NCBI GenBank assembly: GCA_002077045.2 | Contig: KZ111153.1 | Span: forward strand, 113,695 to 126,987 | Source: Rachicladosporium sp. CCFEE 5018 | Taxonomy: Eukaryota > Ascomycota > Dothideomycetes > Cladosporiales > Cladosporiaceae | Direction of reading: 5' to 3' | Length of the DNA: 13,293 bases | Part shown: positions 1 to 9,431 of the stretch, piece after piece | Layout: every line of letters begins with the position of its first letter | How positions within the stretch are numbered: the stretch's first letter is position 1 | Notes under the pieces: generated by a model | Databases searched by the model: none | What the model was told of the DNA's origin: nothing | The model's input: only the letters and a program-made list of their open reading frames with translations | Translations under genes and position numbers: made by a program

Positions 1-642
1 GTGCCGTGTGGTAGCGGATCACGATCGTAACATGATTGTTGATGAAGAACCGTTGTTTCCCAGTGACAGCATCGTGATCCGAGTAACCCATCTTGAAACC
101 AGAAGAGTAGTACTTTCGGCTCTTGTCCACTGTTACAAAGCTCGTCGCCGCGGGGAGGTTATCCACGATCCACTCCGCCATGTACCCGTTCTTGACCACC
201 TCAACTGCCTTCCTCAGTCCTGCTCTGTCGACATTGTGACTGCAGAGGTAGTGAGCCTCGTCGTCCTTTAGCATCTCCAGCTCATAGTCGGACACCATGA
301 TACGGTCTCCTCGCAAGACCTCTCCAAGGTTGAGAGCAACATTGGAGCCGGAGATGAGACCAGTGCCGGGCCTTGTTCGTCCGCTCGGAGCGCACACGAA
401 TGGTAGCTCGGAGTAAGCGTACTGTATCTGGGTGTTGTCACTGTAGATCTTGTTGACGAAGAGTGGGATAGAATCGCCGTCTCGCCATGATTTGATCGAC
501 CAGCCTGTGGATGTCAGTCTTGAGCGATCTGTCTTGTGAAGCCGTGGGACTTACCAGGTATGTAAAATCCATGTACGCTGTGCAGGCCCGCGAGCAACAG
601 CAGTGCCCCGAAGAGCATTGTGATCCGGAAGTCGGCAGCCAT
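1..642 (-). CDS. TM9 superfamily / EMP70-type nonaspanin, N-terminal part (partial at left edge)
   Basis: Two exons, 642-555 and 504-1, give the first 197 residues; the rest lies beyond the window. Exon 1 encodes a signal peptide with a hydrophobic core (MLFGALLLLAGL) and a likely cleavage just before FYIPG, the usual mature start of nonaspanins. Exon 2 carries the lumenal domain hallmarks in order: IPLFVNKIYSDNTQ, YAYSELPFVC, the GLISG-N-LNLGEVLRGDRI block, SDYELEM, YLC, EWIVDNLPAATSF and SRKYYSSGFKMGY, ending in INNH-TIVIRYH. The nine or so membrane helices expected at the C-terminus are not in the window. Family members (yeast Emp70/Tmn1-3, animal TM9SF) sit in Golgi and endosomal membranes and are linked to membrane-protein sorting, adhesion and nutrient or metal homeostasis; the exact paralogue cannot be named from this part. 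The start is the first ATG before the signal peptide. Identification is by recalled family motifs. Confidence 0.93.
505..554 (-). other. Spliceosomal intron of the nonaspanin gene (50 bp)
   Basis: Donor GTAAGT at 554-549, branch-point CTGAC at 517-513, acceptor CACAG ending at 505. Removal joins CCT-G to GC-TGG (phase 1) and restores the conserved reading from FYIPG into the lumenal domain. The intron lies five codons after the predicted signal-peptide cleavage site. Confidence 0.92.
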
Positions 643-1328
643 GTGGCTATGTGTGTGTGTTCCTCTCTCAGCTTGCCGAAGAGATGGCAAGTTGCACTCT
701 TCTTTGCTTTAGCACAAGCTGTCCATTGACGAAGTACCGTCGGGTCAGCCACACGATATCCAGTAATATCGAGTGATGAAAGCCGATCCAGTGGTATGTG
801 GACTTCGAGCTTCCCCGGTGCGTGCTGACACGAGCTCCAATCCGTTGAACAATAATTCCGATTACCGACGCAGGTACAGGCTGATCGGGAACTCGCAGCT
901 TCTTCTTCGGAAGTCTTGCACGTGGCCCTTTTTCCTTCAGTCAATGTTCTCTCACAGCTTACACTCAAGCGAGTGAAATCGGCAGCAAAGCGCCAGGCAA
1001 TATGAACGATCGTCAGGAGTGGAGCGAGTGGCTGACTATGCAGTTTGAGACCAGATGGAGATGGTAGAAGATAAGGACAACGCGACTCGAGCTAGAAGCT
1101 CTCAGGGACTGGATCGTGCATAACCGGTGGCGGACCGAACCCCAATGGGAATGGCGGCCGCTTTTTCCGTGAACGTTGAGAAAATGGAGCCATAGCTTAC
1201 CGGAGCTTGTGAAGGCATGGTCTTGGGGGACTTCACCTCTCGGTGGTCAAGCAATGGTGACTTATGCATGAACAAACAACGACATTTGTGGTACGGCATC
1301 GCGACACGCTAAATCGTGTAGAGCTATC
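643..1328. other. Intergenic: nonaspanin promoter/5' leader and 3' flank of the upstream gene
   Basis: About 690 bp with no gene I can support. Next to the nonaspanin ATG the minus-strand leader is CA-rich and contains a short (CA)n run at 650-660. A NotI-type GCGGCCGC occurs near 1155-1162. The minus-strand 65-codon ORF at 1299-1102 has a true ATG but no recognisable domain. No tRNA boxes, repeats or transposon ends were seen. Confidence 0.6.
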
Positions 1329-2877
1329 TCAATCGGCCATGTACCATGTTGCGAGATATCCATCCACCAGCCCATCCACCAAAAGGTTCGATCGACCTTT
1401 GCATTTCCGCAGCCGTATCTTCGGTGTCACTGTCTGCGAATCCAGCAACGTCTCACTGGCAGTCTCGAATGCGGCAGCGCACGATGTCGCTCGCTCGCTG
1501 AATGCCACATGTTGGTCAGGCAAAGGCGGCAGCGGTTTGTCGAGACGGAGCTGATGCTCTCGGCTGGGCATGATTGACACACTGGTCGCTGCTGGTAGCG
1601 AAGCTCTGATGTTGGAAACCTTGTCGGACACCCCGCTAGGCAAAGCGGGGATGCCTTTCAGAGGCTCTCTTGCCTGTGACCTGCTCAAATGTCTGGACGG
1701 TGCGCGGCTCCTCGAGGCCGTGGCCATATTGTCGTGCCATGTGGAGCTCTTGAATCGATGCCCGGTCCTTAAACGCGCCATCCTACGAGTGATGACGCTC
1801 TTTATCTCAGCTCGTGTAGCCAGAGCACATCCGGTAGCTTCTGTCGACGCACTCCAGTGCGAGATCTCTCCGGCGGTATTGCGGTCTAGCAGATCCTCAC
1901 GAGTTTGGGCCAACTGCGATGCATCTCCGCCACGAAGATGCGGTCTTGTCCTTTTGGTAGAGTCTGCGACCCTGATGCTTGTATCGCCCGCCTTGGGAAG
2001 TGCGGCGCTTCTGCTGAGTGGCACCGTAGTTTCCCTGGACAGTATACTCTCCTCCATTCCGGCGTTCGGAAGTTGTTGGTTTGGTCCATGCCTTGCTGCC
2101 CTATCTTTCGGAGCAGATCGTCCCGCCACGGCGTCTTCAGCCCTTCCACCCATCCCGAACGGCCTCTTCACATGCCCCATGCCCGCTCTCTTCTCTTCCT
2201 CTCTCTGATCCCACTCCCAGCCCTCCAACTTCGCTCTCGCTTCCCTCCTCTTCAGCTCCAACACCTTCTCTCTATCTCTCGCTTCCACCAACATCTTTTC
2301 TCCATCGATATCTATCAGTCCCCCTCCGTCTTTCATGAAGCTTTCAAAAAGGAGATGCTGATAGCTCTCTTTCTCCCTTTCCAGCACTGCAGGGATATGC
2401 AGACGATCGACGATCCGCTTGGATGGGTATGGCGGTGGCGAAAGTGGAAGGTGCGACGGATGGTGAGGCTGGCGCAGGATCCATCTATGGTCGTGAATGC
2501 TTGGCTGTTGTGGTGATGCTGGCGCGTAGGCGATCGGAACCCGGTAGGGACGAACAGCTGAGAAGGTCGATGTGGAGGTCGATGGGATCTTGATAGGGAC
2601 ACAGTCTGGCAAGTTTTCTGGCGTACTCTGCGTGGCGATAAGCGGTGTTGATGATGGTGTCCTCGGACAGGTCATCTGAGCAAGCCCGCCAACGTATGTG
2701 CCTTGGCCGAATGGTGGTGGTGGAGGTGAGGAGTCCATCGAATTTATCAAGTCGCTTGTGGCGCAAAGCGTCCAGGTCGGGCCTCATGAACCAGATGCTC
2801 GTTGCGCGGATCGCTGGAGCAGTGAGGGGGTCTTTCTCGAGCTGCTCAATCTGATGGTCAGCTGCTTCGACAGACAT
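1329..2877 (-). CDS. Hypothetical protein, low-complexity and coiled-coil; 5' gene structure unresolved
   Basis: I do not recognise a family. The secure part is one long open frame ending in TGA at 1331-1329. Its first ATG is at 2738, giving 469 residues. It contains a Pro/Ser/Thr-rich start (five consecutive prolines), a strongly charged helical stretch with coiled-coil character roughly at 2400-2170 (for example REKVLELKRREARAKLEGW), then a disordered Ser/Arg-rich half with a fungal-style DKPLPPLPD motif near 1520 and a short basic-hydrophobic tail. A second minus-strand frame, offset by one base, is open from 2973 to 2485. From its ATG at 2877 it encodes a convincing helical segment (EAADHQIEQLEKDPL, then RPDLDALRHKRLDKFDGLL) with C-ending codons. 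This may be the true first exon, joined to the long frame by an intron. The ATG at 2738 has T at -3, a weak start context. No signal peptide or membrane segment is visible. I am fairly sure a gene exists here and unsure of its first 130 codons. Confidence 0.6.
2485..2626 (-). other. Candidate intron joining two frames of the hypothetical gene
   Basis: Donor GTACGC at 2626-2621 and acceptor CATAG ending at 2485 define a 142-bp segment. Removing it moves the reading from the upstream frame (ATG 2877) into the long downstream frame with no stop, joining GA to A-TGG. The acceptor TAG is also the stop that closes the upstream frame. No good CTRAC branch point is visible and 142 bp is long beside the 46-51 bp introns elsewhere in the window, so this is only one of the possible models. 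Confidence 0.3.
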
Positions 2878-3080
2878 GTGCTGCAGTGGCAAACGTGATA
2901 GCAGTATAAAAGAACGTGGTTGCGCAGCGACGAGATCACTGACCCTGCTACGTTCACTCACATCTGTCACCATTCACCAATGCATCTCGATCGATGCTGC
3001 ACGAGCTGGCAGTGTGGGTCAATACAGACGGCGGTATTCGCCCTGCGGTTCGGGCTCGAGTGATATGATTGCCTTGATGC

Positions 3081-4934
3081 CTATTTTAGTGTTATCTTTT
3101 CCACAGCCATGTTCACATCTACTCCGTGCCGTGCTAGCTGCACCTTGCGGATATCCAGAGCCTCACCGTCCATCGCACCACCAACATAGCAAGCGCTAAT
3201 TAGCCTGTATACTGGAGTCCCATCAGTGACCTCCGAGCGAGCACTCAGAGGCATATTACACGCAGCCAGAGCAAAGATTACGTCGCGCTCTTGAGTCATC
3301 TCATTCGACATACCGAATCTACCTTTTGGCGTCACAAAAAGTCGTCTCAATGCCATCTTTCTGACTATGCGTCTCACCGTATCAGCGTCCGACGACTCGT
3401 CGTGCATCTCCTGATCTACGGCCCTTTTGCACTTACTAAGGACCGCATCGGTAAGTCTCTCGCCATGCCATGCTCCAGGTGCAAGCGTCACGAGACCGAC
3501 AGTCGTGTCGTGAAGCAAGATGCGGATCAAATCTGTGGAGATGTCGTCGGACGTCCTCCCGCGATAGTGTGCTCGGTAGAAATCGATGGCACGATGCAAT
3601 TGCGTACGATGATCCGTATTTTCAAATGTCGGAGAAAGGACCTTGATAGTGTCAAGACGGATGCCGTTGACTGTGATCATCCCACGCCCGCTTTGATGCA
3701 GATCCGTCTCAATGAACTTTCCAGCCGAATACAGCTTATGCACTGTGTGATAATCGAATTGGACATCAATCTGGCTGTAGTCCACAGCCCAGCTGGGCAT
3801 GTCTGGCTGTGCGGACATAGCAATGAGCAGGGCAGAATGATCTCGCGTTGCGCGCATTGCCTCGTAGGTATACTCTGTGAAGACGTCCTGATTTGACTTG
3901 CTGTAGTCAGGTGCGATTCTAACTTCTGGCGGTACGAGGCCAAGCATGCCATACACGTAGTCATGCTTTCGTCCGGCTCGTGCAATGCCTTGAGCCTTGC
4001 TTCTATATGAGTCAAGCAGATGATCAGCAGCGGCCAAAGTCTCTGCCTGCTCAAATCGTAACAGGGGAGAGAATGTGGGCTCAAGTAGCTTCAACTTTTG
4101 CGGCACGACTTCCTCGACGCCATCTTCCGCCATCAAATTGTAGATCTCTGGTTGGGCGTCTTTCACATCTTGCAGCAAACGTAGAGCTACCATCAGCTCC
4201 GCAAAGTGGCGAACGTAGCTCTGTGAGAGTCCGCGGAACTTGTCCCTGCCCACAAGCTCATATCTTAATTGACCGAATGTGACTTCAACTCGCTGAGCCA
4301 ATACAAGCTCCTGTGTGATCCAGATACGATGCCAGAAAGAACTCGCGAACAGGATGCCCAACCATGCAAATGCACCCACAAGGGACTTGTCCAGCGTAGT
4401 CTCCGCAGTGGCATCGCCAGACTCTTGCAAAACGAGGAAGTCGAGAGCAGCACGACACTGCTCAGCGCCCTGCAAACGTAGCTCGTGCGGTGTAAGAAGT
4501 CCTTGCATCAATCCTGCCCATGCAGGCCACTCCACCCATGCGCGTACCTTGAAAGCATCCGAGTAGATTCTGTCCATGAGCTGTACCTGACGATTGCGCT
4601 CGTCAACATTTTCCTGGTCTATACATATCGCGTCAGCCCACAGCCACTGGTCCCGAGCTGCCTCGGTCCGAAAGCAGCGCAGTGCAGATGCAAGATTGGT
4701 CGTGACTGGCACAACAAGGCCGTTCAAAAAGACGTCCTCCGTCTTGTCCGGATCACCTCAGCAGTAGGAAACGCATTCGTAAGATGGCCTTGGTAGCAGC
4801 GAAACTGTACGAGTTTCGAGATGCAAGGCTTCCTCGTCTGTACCGCTTTGTGTAGCGATGATGCGAAGGACCCTAATCTGCTCTCGGTCATGGTCGAGTG
4901 GTCCGTACGGTCCTTTGACGTGTGGCGGCTCCAT
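3081..4934 (-). pseudogene. HET-domain (heterokaryon incompatibility) gene interrupted by one in-frame TGA
   Basis: A single frame of 617 codons runs from an ATG at 4934 (A at -3, good start context) to the stop at 3081, broken only by TGA at 4760-4758 (codon 59). The HET domain shows its usual blocks: an IRVLRI strand near the start, YECVSYC then the stop then GDP where the family has YxxLSYxWG, VPVTTNLASALR (about codon 75-86), WLWADAICIDQEN (97-109), QVQLMDRIYSDA (116-127) and WHRIWITQELVLA (about 200-213). Downstream are KHDYVYGMLGL (323-333), PDYSKS and a C-terminal CYVGGAMDGEA block typical of long HET proteins. HET proteins trigger cell death when genetically different hyphae fuse; a distant relation of the domain to TIR domains has been proposed. 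As read, only 58 residues would be made. The next ATG in frame is 4577, already inside the domain. It may be a fresh pseudogene, a sequencing error or a recoded gene. Confidence 0.85.
4758..4760 (-). other. In-frame TGA replacing the conserved HET tryptophan
   Basis: The coding strand reads TAC-TGC-TGA-GGT-GAT. Both flanks match the family in the same frame (SYC before, GDP after), so the stop stands where WG would be read. One G-to-A change from TGG explains it. Confidence 0.9.
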
Positions 4935-5600
4935 GATGTCGAATGCATGAGTTGCGCAGTGCGAACATCGCTCGAAACATACCCTCCACACAAGGACTAT
5001 CAGCACTCATCAAAGGGAATGCTTGACAGATCAGAGACGAAGCTCATGGCGATGCAAAGCGCGATGGCTGCGGTCAGAATGCAGGGTTGCCTTAATGGCG
5101 CCGGCTGTGCTCGGATTTGCCTTGTTGGCCCTGGCTGCACTGCAACGGACAGCATGACCTGGCGATTACGTGAGGCATCGACCGCCTCTCTACCAGCCGA
5201 ACAAGGCGATCGTGGCTCCATGGTAACCACTGTGTAAGTGTGATGTGGATGTGAAGCAACTTGAGATGTGGCGTCCAGGTGCAGGTGACGGCGGTCATTA
5301 GCACCACGATACACGTATCTCATTGGCGACATTTCTTGACTCGGGAATGTGTCGATGTAGTACTTCCCACACATTTATCTGCTGTGGCATTTGATGTGGA
5401 TTGTATTCATCATTTACGGTTACGTGCACAGCAGGGTGGATTGATGATATTACTACTGTATGCAATGCCCTGCCCGTGGCTGTTGATATCAATACACACC
5501 ACCAATCTATCGCACATCTCAATTTGCACGAGTCCAATCCGCCTCGCCCCACGTCCGCTCCCTAACGCCAACCGCGATGCAGCCCTTCAAATCCCGTCCC
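4935..5600. other. Intergenic: 5' flank of the HET gene and 3' flank of rpb2
   Basis: About 665 bp with no supported gene. The frame of the HET gene continues open upstream of its ATG to about 5006 but has no earlier ATG and meets a TGA at 5009-5007. A minus-strand ORF at 5374-5000 has a short hydrophobic stretch near its end but no family features. No canonical AATAAA was seen just downstream of the rpb2 stop. No tRNA, repeat or mobile-element signature was seen. Confidence 0.6.
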
Positions 5601-8600
5601 CTACGCCCTCAACTCAACCCCACTCTCATCAGTAAACATCCTCACCGCCACATTCATAGCCGCCAACTCCTGGAACAGCAACTTAGCCGCATAGGGCACC
5701 ACAACCTGCGCAATCTTCGTCTTGTTCCGACAAGGCCTGCACTCGAACTGTCCCTTGCTCAAATTCGCCACTGGCGTCATCAATCCGCAGATCTCACAGA
5801 TATGCACTCGGAAAGCGTCGGAGACGTCGAGAAGACGCTCTTTGAGGAACGAGGACGCGCCGTGCGAGATCATGCAATCGCGCTCCATCTCTCCGAAGCG
5901 TAGACCACCGTCTCGGGCACGACCTTCGACGGGCTGACGCGTGAGGATTTGCAGGGGTCCGCGAGCGCGGGCGTGGATCTTGTCGTCGACCATATGGCGG
6001 AGGCGTTGGTAGTATGTTGGTCCGAGGAAGACTTGGGCTGCTAGCTTCTTACCAGTGTGGCCGTTGTACATGACCTCGAAGCCACGCTGCTGGAAGCCGT
6101 AGTCTTTGAGGATTGAGGAGATGGTGGTGAGAGTTACATCCGTGAAGGGTGTGGCGTCGCCTTCCTGGCCGCGCAGGGCACCGACTTTGGAGAGGAGACA
6201 CTCGATCAAATGGGCTATCGTCATGCGGGAGGGGATGGCGTGAGGATTGATGATGATGTCGGGAACGATGCCATCGGCTGTGAAGGGCATGTCTTCTTGG
6301 CGATAGGTGATACCAATGGTACCTTTCTGACCGTGGCGGGAAGCAAACTTGTCGCCGATCTGGGGCACTTTGGTGGTTCGTGTGCGGACCTTGGCAAAGC
6401 GCAGACCTTCTGTGTTGGTGGTAAGCAGGACTTGATCGACAATACCGTTCTCTGTGCTGCGCAGTGGGGTGGAGACATCGCGCTTGACGTGGAGCTTAGT
6501 ACGCTGGCCGAGCTCTTCGGCGTCAGGTGCGATGGGAGCAGTCTTTCCGATGATGATATCGTCCCCAGAGATGCGGGTTCCGATAGCAACGAGTCCGTCA
6601 TCATCAAGCTTGTCGTAAGTGCCGTGCTTCATGCGGAGAGTGTCCTGGCGTACAGGCTTTTCGAACTGCTCGACGACACTCATGCCAACGCGCTTCTCTT
6701 GATCGATGTAGGCGCGATAGAAGAGCGAACGGAACAGCCCTCGGTCGATGGATGACTGATTCATGATGACGGAATCTTCCTGGTTGTATCCTGAGTAGCA
6801 GGCGATGGCCACAATGGCGTTCTGTCCTGCCGGCAACTCTCTGAACTTCAGGAACTCCATCGACCTCGTCGTAGCAAGTGGCTTTTGCGGGTAGTACAAG
6901 ACGTTGGCCATCGTGTCCATGCGTACGTTATAATTCGTGAGCGTGATACCCATTGCTTGCTTACCCATGGCAGACTGGTATGTGTTACGAGGCGATTGGT
7001 TGTGGTCAGGGAAGGGGATGATCGAGGCACAAATACCCAGAATCATAGCAGGGTGGACCTCGCAATGCGTCCAGAGTCTTATCGATGGGTTCGGCTTCGG
7101 CTTGATTCGCCTGTGAGGGTCGTCCTGAGTGCCATCGTACACCGGGAAGCCAGCTCTGACATTGTTGTGCTCGTCGAGGTCGTCGGGTGACATAATGATC
7201 ATCGCCGTCTCCTCTTCCTCGGCATCAAGGTACTCGACGATACCGTTCTTGACAAGACCCTTCCAGCCGAAGAGTCGCTCGTCTCGCTCCTCTTCGCTCG
7301 CGCCCTCCAGCTCGCCGCTTGACAAGATCACGAGATCATTCTTCAGCTTGTCAACATGCTCGCGCTGCAACATCAGATTGCCTCTGTTTGCGCTCTTCGG
7401 GTCGTTGTCTACCACGAACAGCGGTCTCATCACGCGCCCAGCATCAGTGAAGATCTTGATCTCTCGCTCACGTACATCCCTAATAATGGTGCACTCGAAC
7501 GATATCAAACCCTTCCGGCGAATATCATGCAGCACCTCCATCAGCTGCGATGCATTCTTATGCACACCAACCCACACGCCGTTGACGAAGACTTTCGTAG
7601 CGTTCGGGTTGATCACCGGATCGTATTCCTCCAGCAGCTCCATGTCGCGCTGGCGCATGAAGTCCACCAGAGGATGGCCAGGCGTGCCGACGGAGACGAA
7701 ACACATGAGACTCAAGTTCTTCACCAGTCCACAAGCTTGGCCTTCGGGCGTCTCAGCAGGGCAGACAAGTCCCCAGTGAGTGTTGTGCAGCTGACGGGGC
7801 TTCGCAATCTTCCCGTCCCGTCCGATCGGAGTGTTGGTGCGACGCAAATGTGACAGCGTCGAAGCATAAGTGTAGCGATTCAGCACTTGAGCCACACCTG
7901 CCTTCGCGCTGGCAGCTTTCTTTTGGTCGCCCCAATTTCCCGTTGCCAGACAGTATCGAAGACCCTGCGTGATGATATTGCTCTTCACAGCCAGCGTCAG
8001 ATTGAACTCCTTATTCTGCTCAACACATCGATGCAGGTACTGCCTGATATCTTTCGTGAGCTGCTGGAACTTCAGGCGGAAAATACCTGCCATTAGTGGC
8101 CCTGCGAGATCCAAGCGCTTCTTGCCAAAGTGGTCACGATCGTCCTCTTCAGTCCGACCGAGTGCGCACTGAAGCAATCTGTTGATGATGTACCCCAGGA
8201 AGAAGGCTTTCCGCGTCTCCGCGCCCTCTTGCTGACTGATATGTGGCAAGAACTCCTTCTGCATGATGTCTCGGGCGTATCGTATACGCGCCGCTTTGCT
8301 GCCCGTCTGGTTGCCACGCTTGCCAATGAAGTCAAGCGCCACTTCTCGCTCTTGGATCACGAAAGCCTCCTCAATACAGGGCTTCAGCATCTCCAGCATC
8401 TGGGTGTCATTCTTTCGGCAGATGTGGTTGAGGATATCCTCATCTGAAACGATGCCCAGCGCACGAAAGACGATCGCTATCGGGATATCGGACTTGATGT
8501 ACGGCAGACTGACTCGGATCGCATGGCCAAATGTTCCGGACTTGCTAAGCTCTCCGCCCGTGACCAGCTTTACCTGCATCGAGGAGATGAGTCTCGAGCC

Positions 8601-9431
8601 CTTCTCCACAGCACTGCGAATCTCGGCCAGAACAGGCACATTGCCGGCCTTCTTCTTGAACACCTGTACGATGTTCGCCGCGCTGCGCTCCTGTGCGATT
8701 AGAACCTTCTCACTCCCGTTGATGATGAAGTATCCGCCCTGATCGAACGGGCACTCCTGGAAAGCGTACAGCTCTTGCTCCGACCGATTTCGCAGTGTGC
8801 AAATCTTGCTCTTCAACATAACCGGCAGCTTGCCAATGAAGACTCGTGCCTCCTCATCTCCAGCATCGTTCGGGTCCCGCTCCCACACCAGCTCGGTCTC
8901 TCCGCCCTCTTCCCAGTCATCAGGCGCATCCCATCGCTGCTCGTCCTCATTAAAGATCGCACCGATGGGCTTCTCACGCGCGATCATGATGCGCTTCTTC
9001 ATACCCAAGTAAATAGGTGAAGAGTACGTCAAGTTCCGGAGTCGCGCCTCGTGTGGGTATAGTGGTCGCGTGCTGCCGTCGCCTTCTGTCATAGCCGCCT
9101 GCGAGATCGTGATATTGCCGAACTCGATCTCATACCGCCGCCGTACGATGGGCGCGCCAAAGTCATCGTCATCCTGCTGCGGCACCTGCTGATCGAGGAG
9201 GATGTTCCCAGCCTCACTGACAATCTCTTGCAACGTCGTGCCAGCGAACTCGTCAAAACTATCGAGTTGTTGCGAGACAAGACCCTTGTCGCGGAAGAAG
9301 GCCTCAATCACGGTCCAGCAGTCCTCGGAGGTGATCTGGCGCTCGTCGTCTTCGGGTTCTCCACCCTCGTAACGCTCTTGTGAGAGATCCATGTCCTCCT
9401 CGGCATAGTTACCGTTGGTGTAGGACGCCAT
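5601..9431 (-). CDS. rpb2: RNA polymerase II second-largest subunit RPB2, complete and intronless
   Basis: A 1276-residue frame, slightly longer than yeast Rpb2 (1224). The start is the ATG at 9431 in a CCACCATGG context. The frame is open further up to about 9518, but only with non-ATG codons. Conserved blocks appear in order: CWTVIEAFF near the start, the lobe/protrusion region, FDQGGYFIINGSEKVLIAQE, the fork region with DDRDHFGKKRLDLAGPL (from residue 430), GLVCPAETPEGQACGLVKNL, MGKQAMG (822-828), and GYNQEDSVIMNQSSIDRG, whose E885-D886 correspond to the acidic pair contacting the second metal. The IGDKFASRHGQKGTIG loop follows with its catalytic-centre lysines. The clamp zinc site is C1212/C1215/C1231/C1234, a CX2C-X15-CX2C as in yeast. 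The C-terminus PYAAKLLFQEL is complete. With Rpb1 the protein forms the active centre that makes mRNA in the nucleus. No missing key residue or frameshift was seen. Confidence 0.98.
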   Translation of the reverse strand: MASYTNGNYAEEDMDLSQERYEGGEPEDDERQITSEDCWTVIEAFFRDKGLVSQQLDSFDEFAGTTLQEIVSEAGNILLDQQVPQQDDDDFGAPIVRRRYEIEFGNITISQAAMTEGDGSTRPLYPHEARLRNLTYSSPIYLGMKKRIMIAREKPIGAIFNEDEQRWDAPDDWEEGGETELVWERDPNDAGDEEARVFIGKLPVMLKSKICTLRNRSEQELYAFQECPFDQGGYFIINGSEKVLIAQERSAANIVQVFKKKAGNVPVLAEIRSAVEKGSRLISSMQVKLVTGGELSKSGTFGHAIRVSLPYIKSDIPIAIVFRALGIVSDEDILNHICRKNDTQMLEMLKPCIEEAFVIQEREVALDFIGKRGNQTGSKAARIRYARDIMQKEFLPHISQQEGAETRKAFFLGYIINRLLQCALGRTEEDDRDHFGKKRLDLAGPLMAGIFRLKFQQLTKDIRQYLHRCVEQNKEFNLTLAVKSNIITQGLRYCLATGNWGDQKKAASAKAGVAQVLNRYTYASTLSHLRRTNTPIGRDGKIAKPRQLHNTHWGLVCPAETPEGQACGLVKNLSLMCFVSVGTPGHPLVDFMRQRDMELLEEYDPVINPNATKVFVNGVWVGVHKNASQLMEVLHDIRRKGLISFECTIIRDVREREIKIFTDAGRVMRPLFVVDNDPKSANRGNLMLQREHVDKLKNDLVILSSGELEGASEEERDERLFGWKGLVKNGIVEYLDAEEEETAMIIMSPDDLDEHNNVRAGFPVYDGTQDDPHRRIKPKPNPSIRLWTHCEVHPAMILGICASIIPFPDHNQSPRNTYQSAMGKQAMGITLTNYNVRMDTMANVLYYPQKPLATTRSMEFLKFRELPAGQNAIVAIACYSGYNQEDSVIMNQSSIDRGLFRSLFYRAYIDQEKRVGMSVVEQFEKPVRQDTLRMKHGTYDKLDDDGLVAIGTRISGDDIIIGKTAPIAPDAEELGQRTKLHVKRDVSTPLRSTENGIVDQVLLTTNTEGLRFAKVRTRTTKVPQIGDKFASRHGQKGTIGITYRQEDMPFTADGIVPDIIINPHAIPSRMTIAHLIECLLSKVGALRGQEGDATPFTDVTLTTISSILKDYGFQQRGFEVMYNGHTGKKLAAQVFLGPTYYQRLRHMVDDKIHARARGPLQILTRQPVEGRARDGGLRFGEMERDCMISHGASSFLKERLLDVSDAFRVHICEICGLMTPVANLSKGQFECRPCRNKTKIAQVVVPYAAKLLFQELAAMNVAVRMFTDESGVELRA
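6949..8144 (-). other. Standard fungal RPB2 phylogenetic marker interval
   Basis: The stretch lies between the codons for DDRDHFG (8144-8125) and MGKQAMG (6968-6949), the anchor peptides of the 5F-7cR segment widely used in fungal systematics. It is a single open exon here, so it can place the organism directly. The MGKQAMG wobble positions appear to differ at one base from the usual degenerate site, judged from memory. Confidence 0.8.

Noticed and set aside
8..271. Plus-strand ORF at the left edge
   Set aside because: It is antisense to the conserved nonaspanin lumenal domain and has no family features.
438..968. Minus-strand 176-codon ORF over the nonaspanin first exon and leader
   Set aside because: It runs through the true splice donor, branch point and acceptor in a different frame from the signal peptide. 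The spliced reading matches nonaspanins; this one matches nothing.
1102..1299. Minus-strand 65-codon ORF with a true ATG and an internal GTAAGC
   Set aside because: Too short and featureless to call a gene; more likely UTR or promoter sequence.
1570..2208. Plus-strand 212-codon ORF with hydrophobic stretches
   Set aside because: It is antisense to the long hypothetical gene; the hydrophobicity is the mirror of the charged/low-complexity codons on the other strand.
2905..2911. TATAAAA on the plus strand
   Set aside because: It points right, where no plus-strand gene exists, and it is in the wrong orientation for the minus-strand gene.
4735..4790. An intron hiding the TGA in the HET gene
   Set aside because: No GTNNGY donor and suitable acceptor flank the stop without removing conserved HET residues, and the frame is identical on both sides.
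5000..5374. Minus-strand 124-codon ORF with a short hydrophobic segment between HET and rpb2
   Set aside because: No recognisable domain or clear start context. It could be a small secreted or membrane peptide, but nothing supports that.
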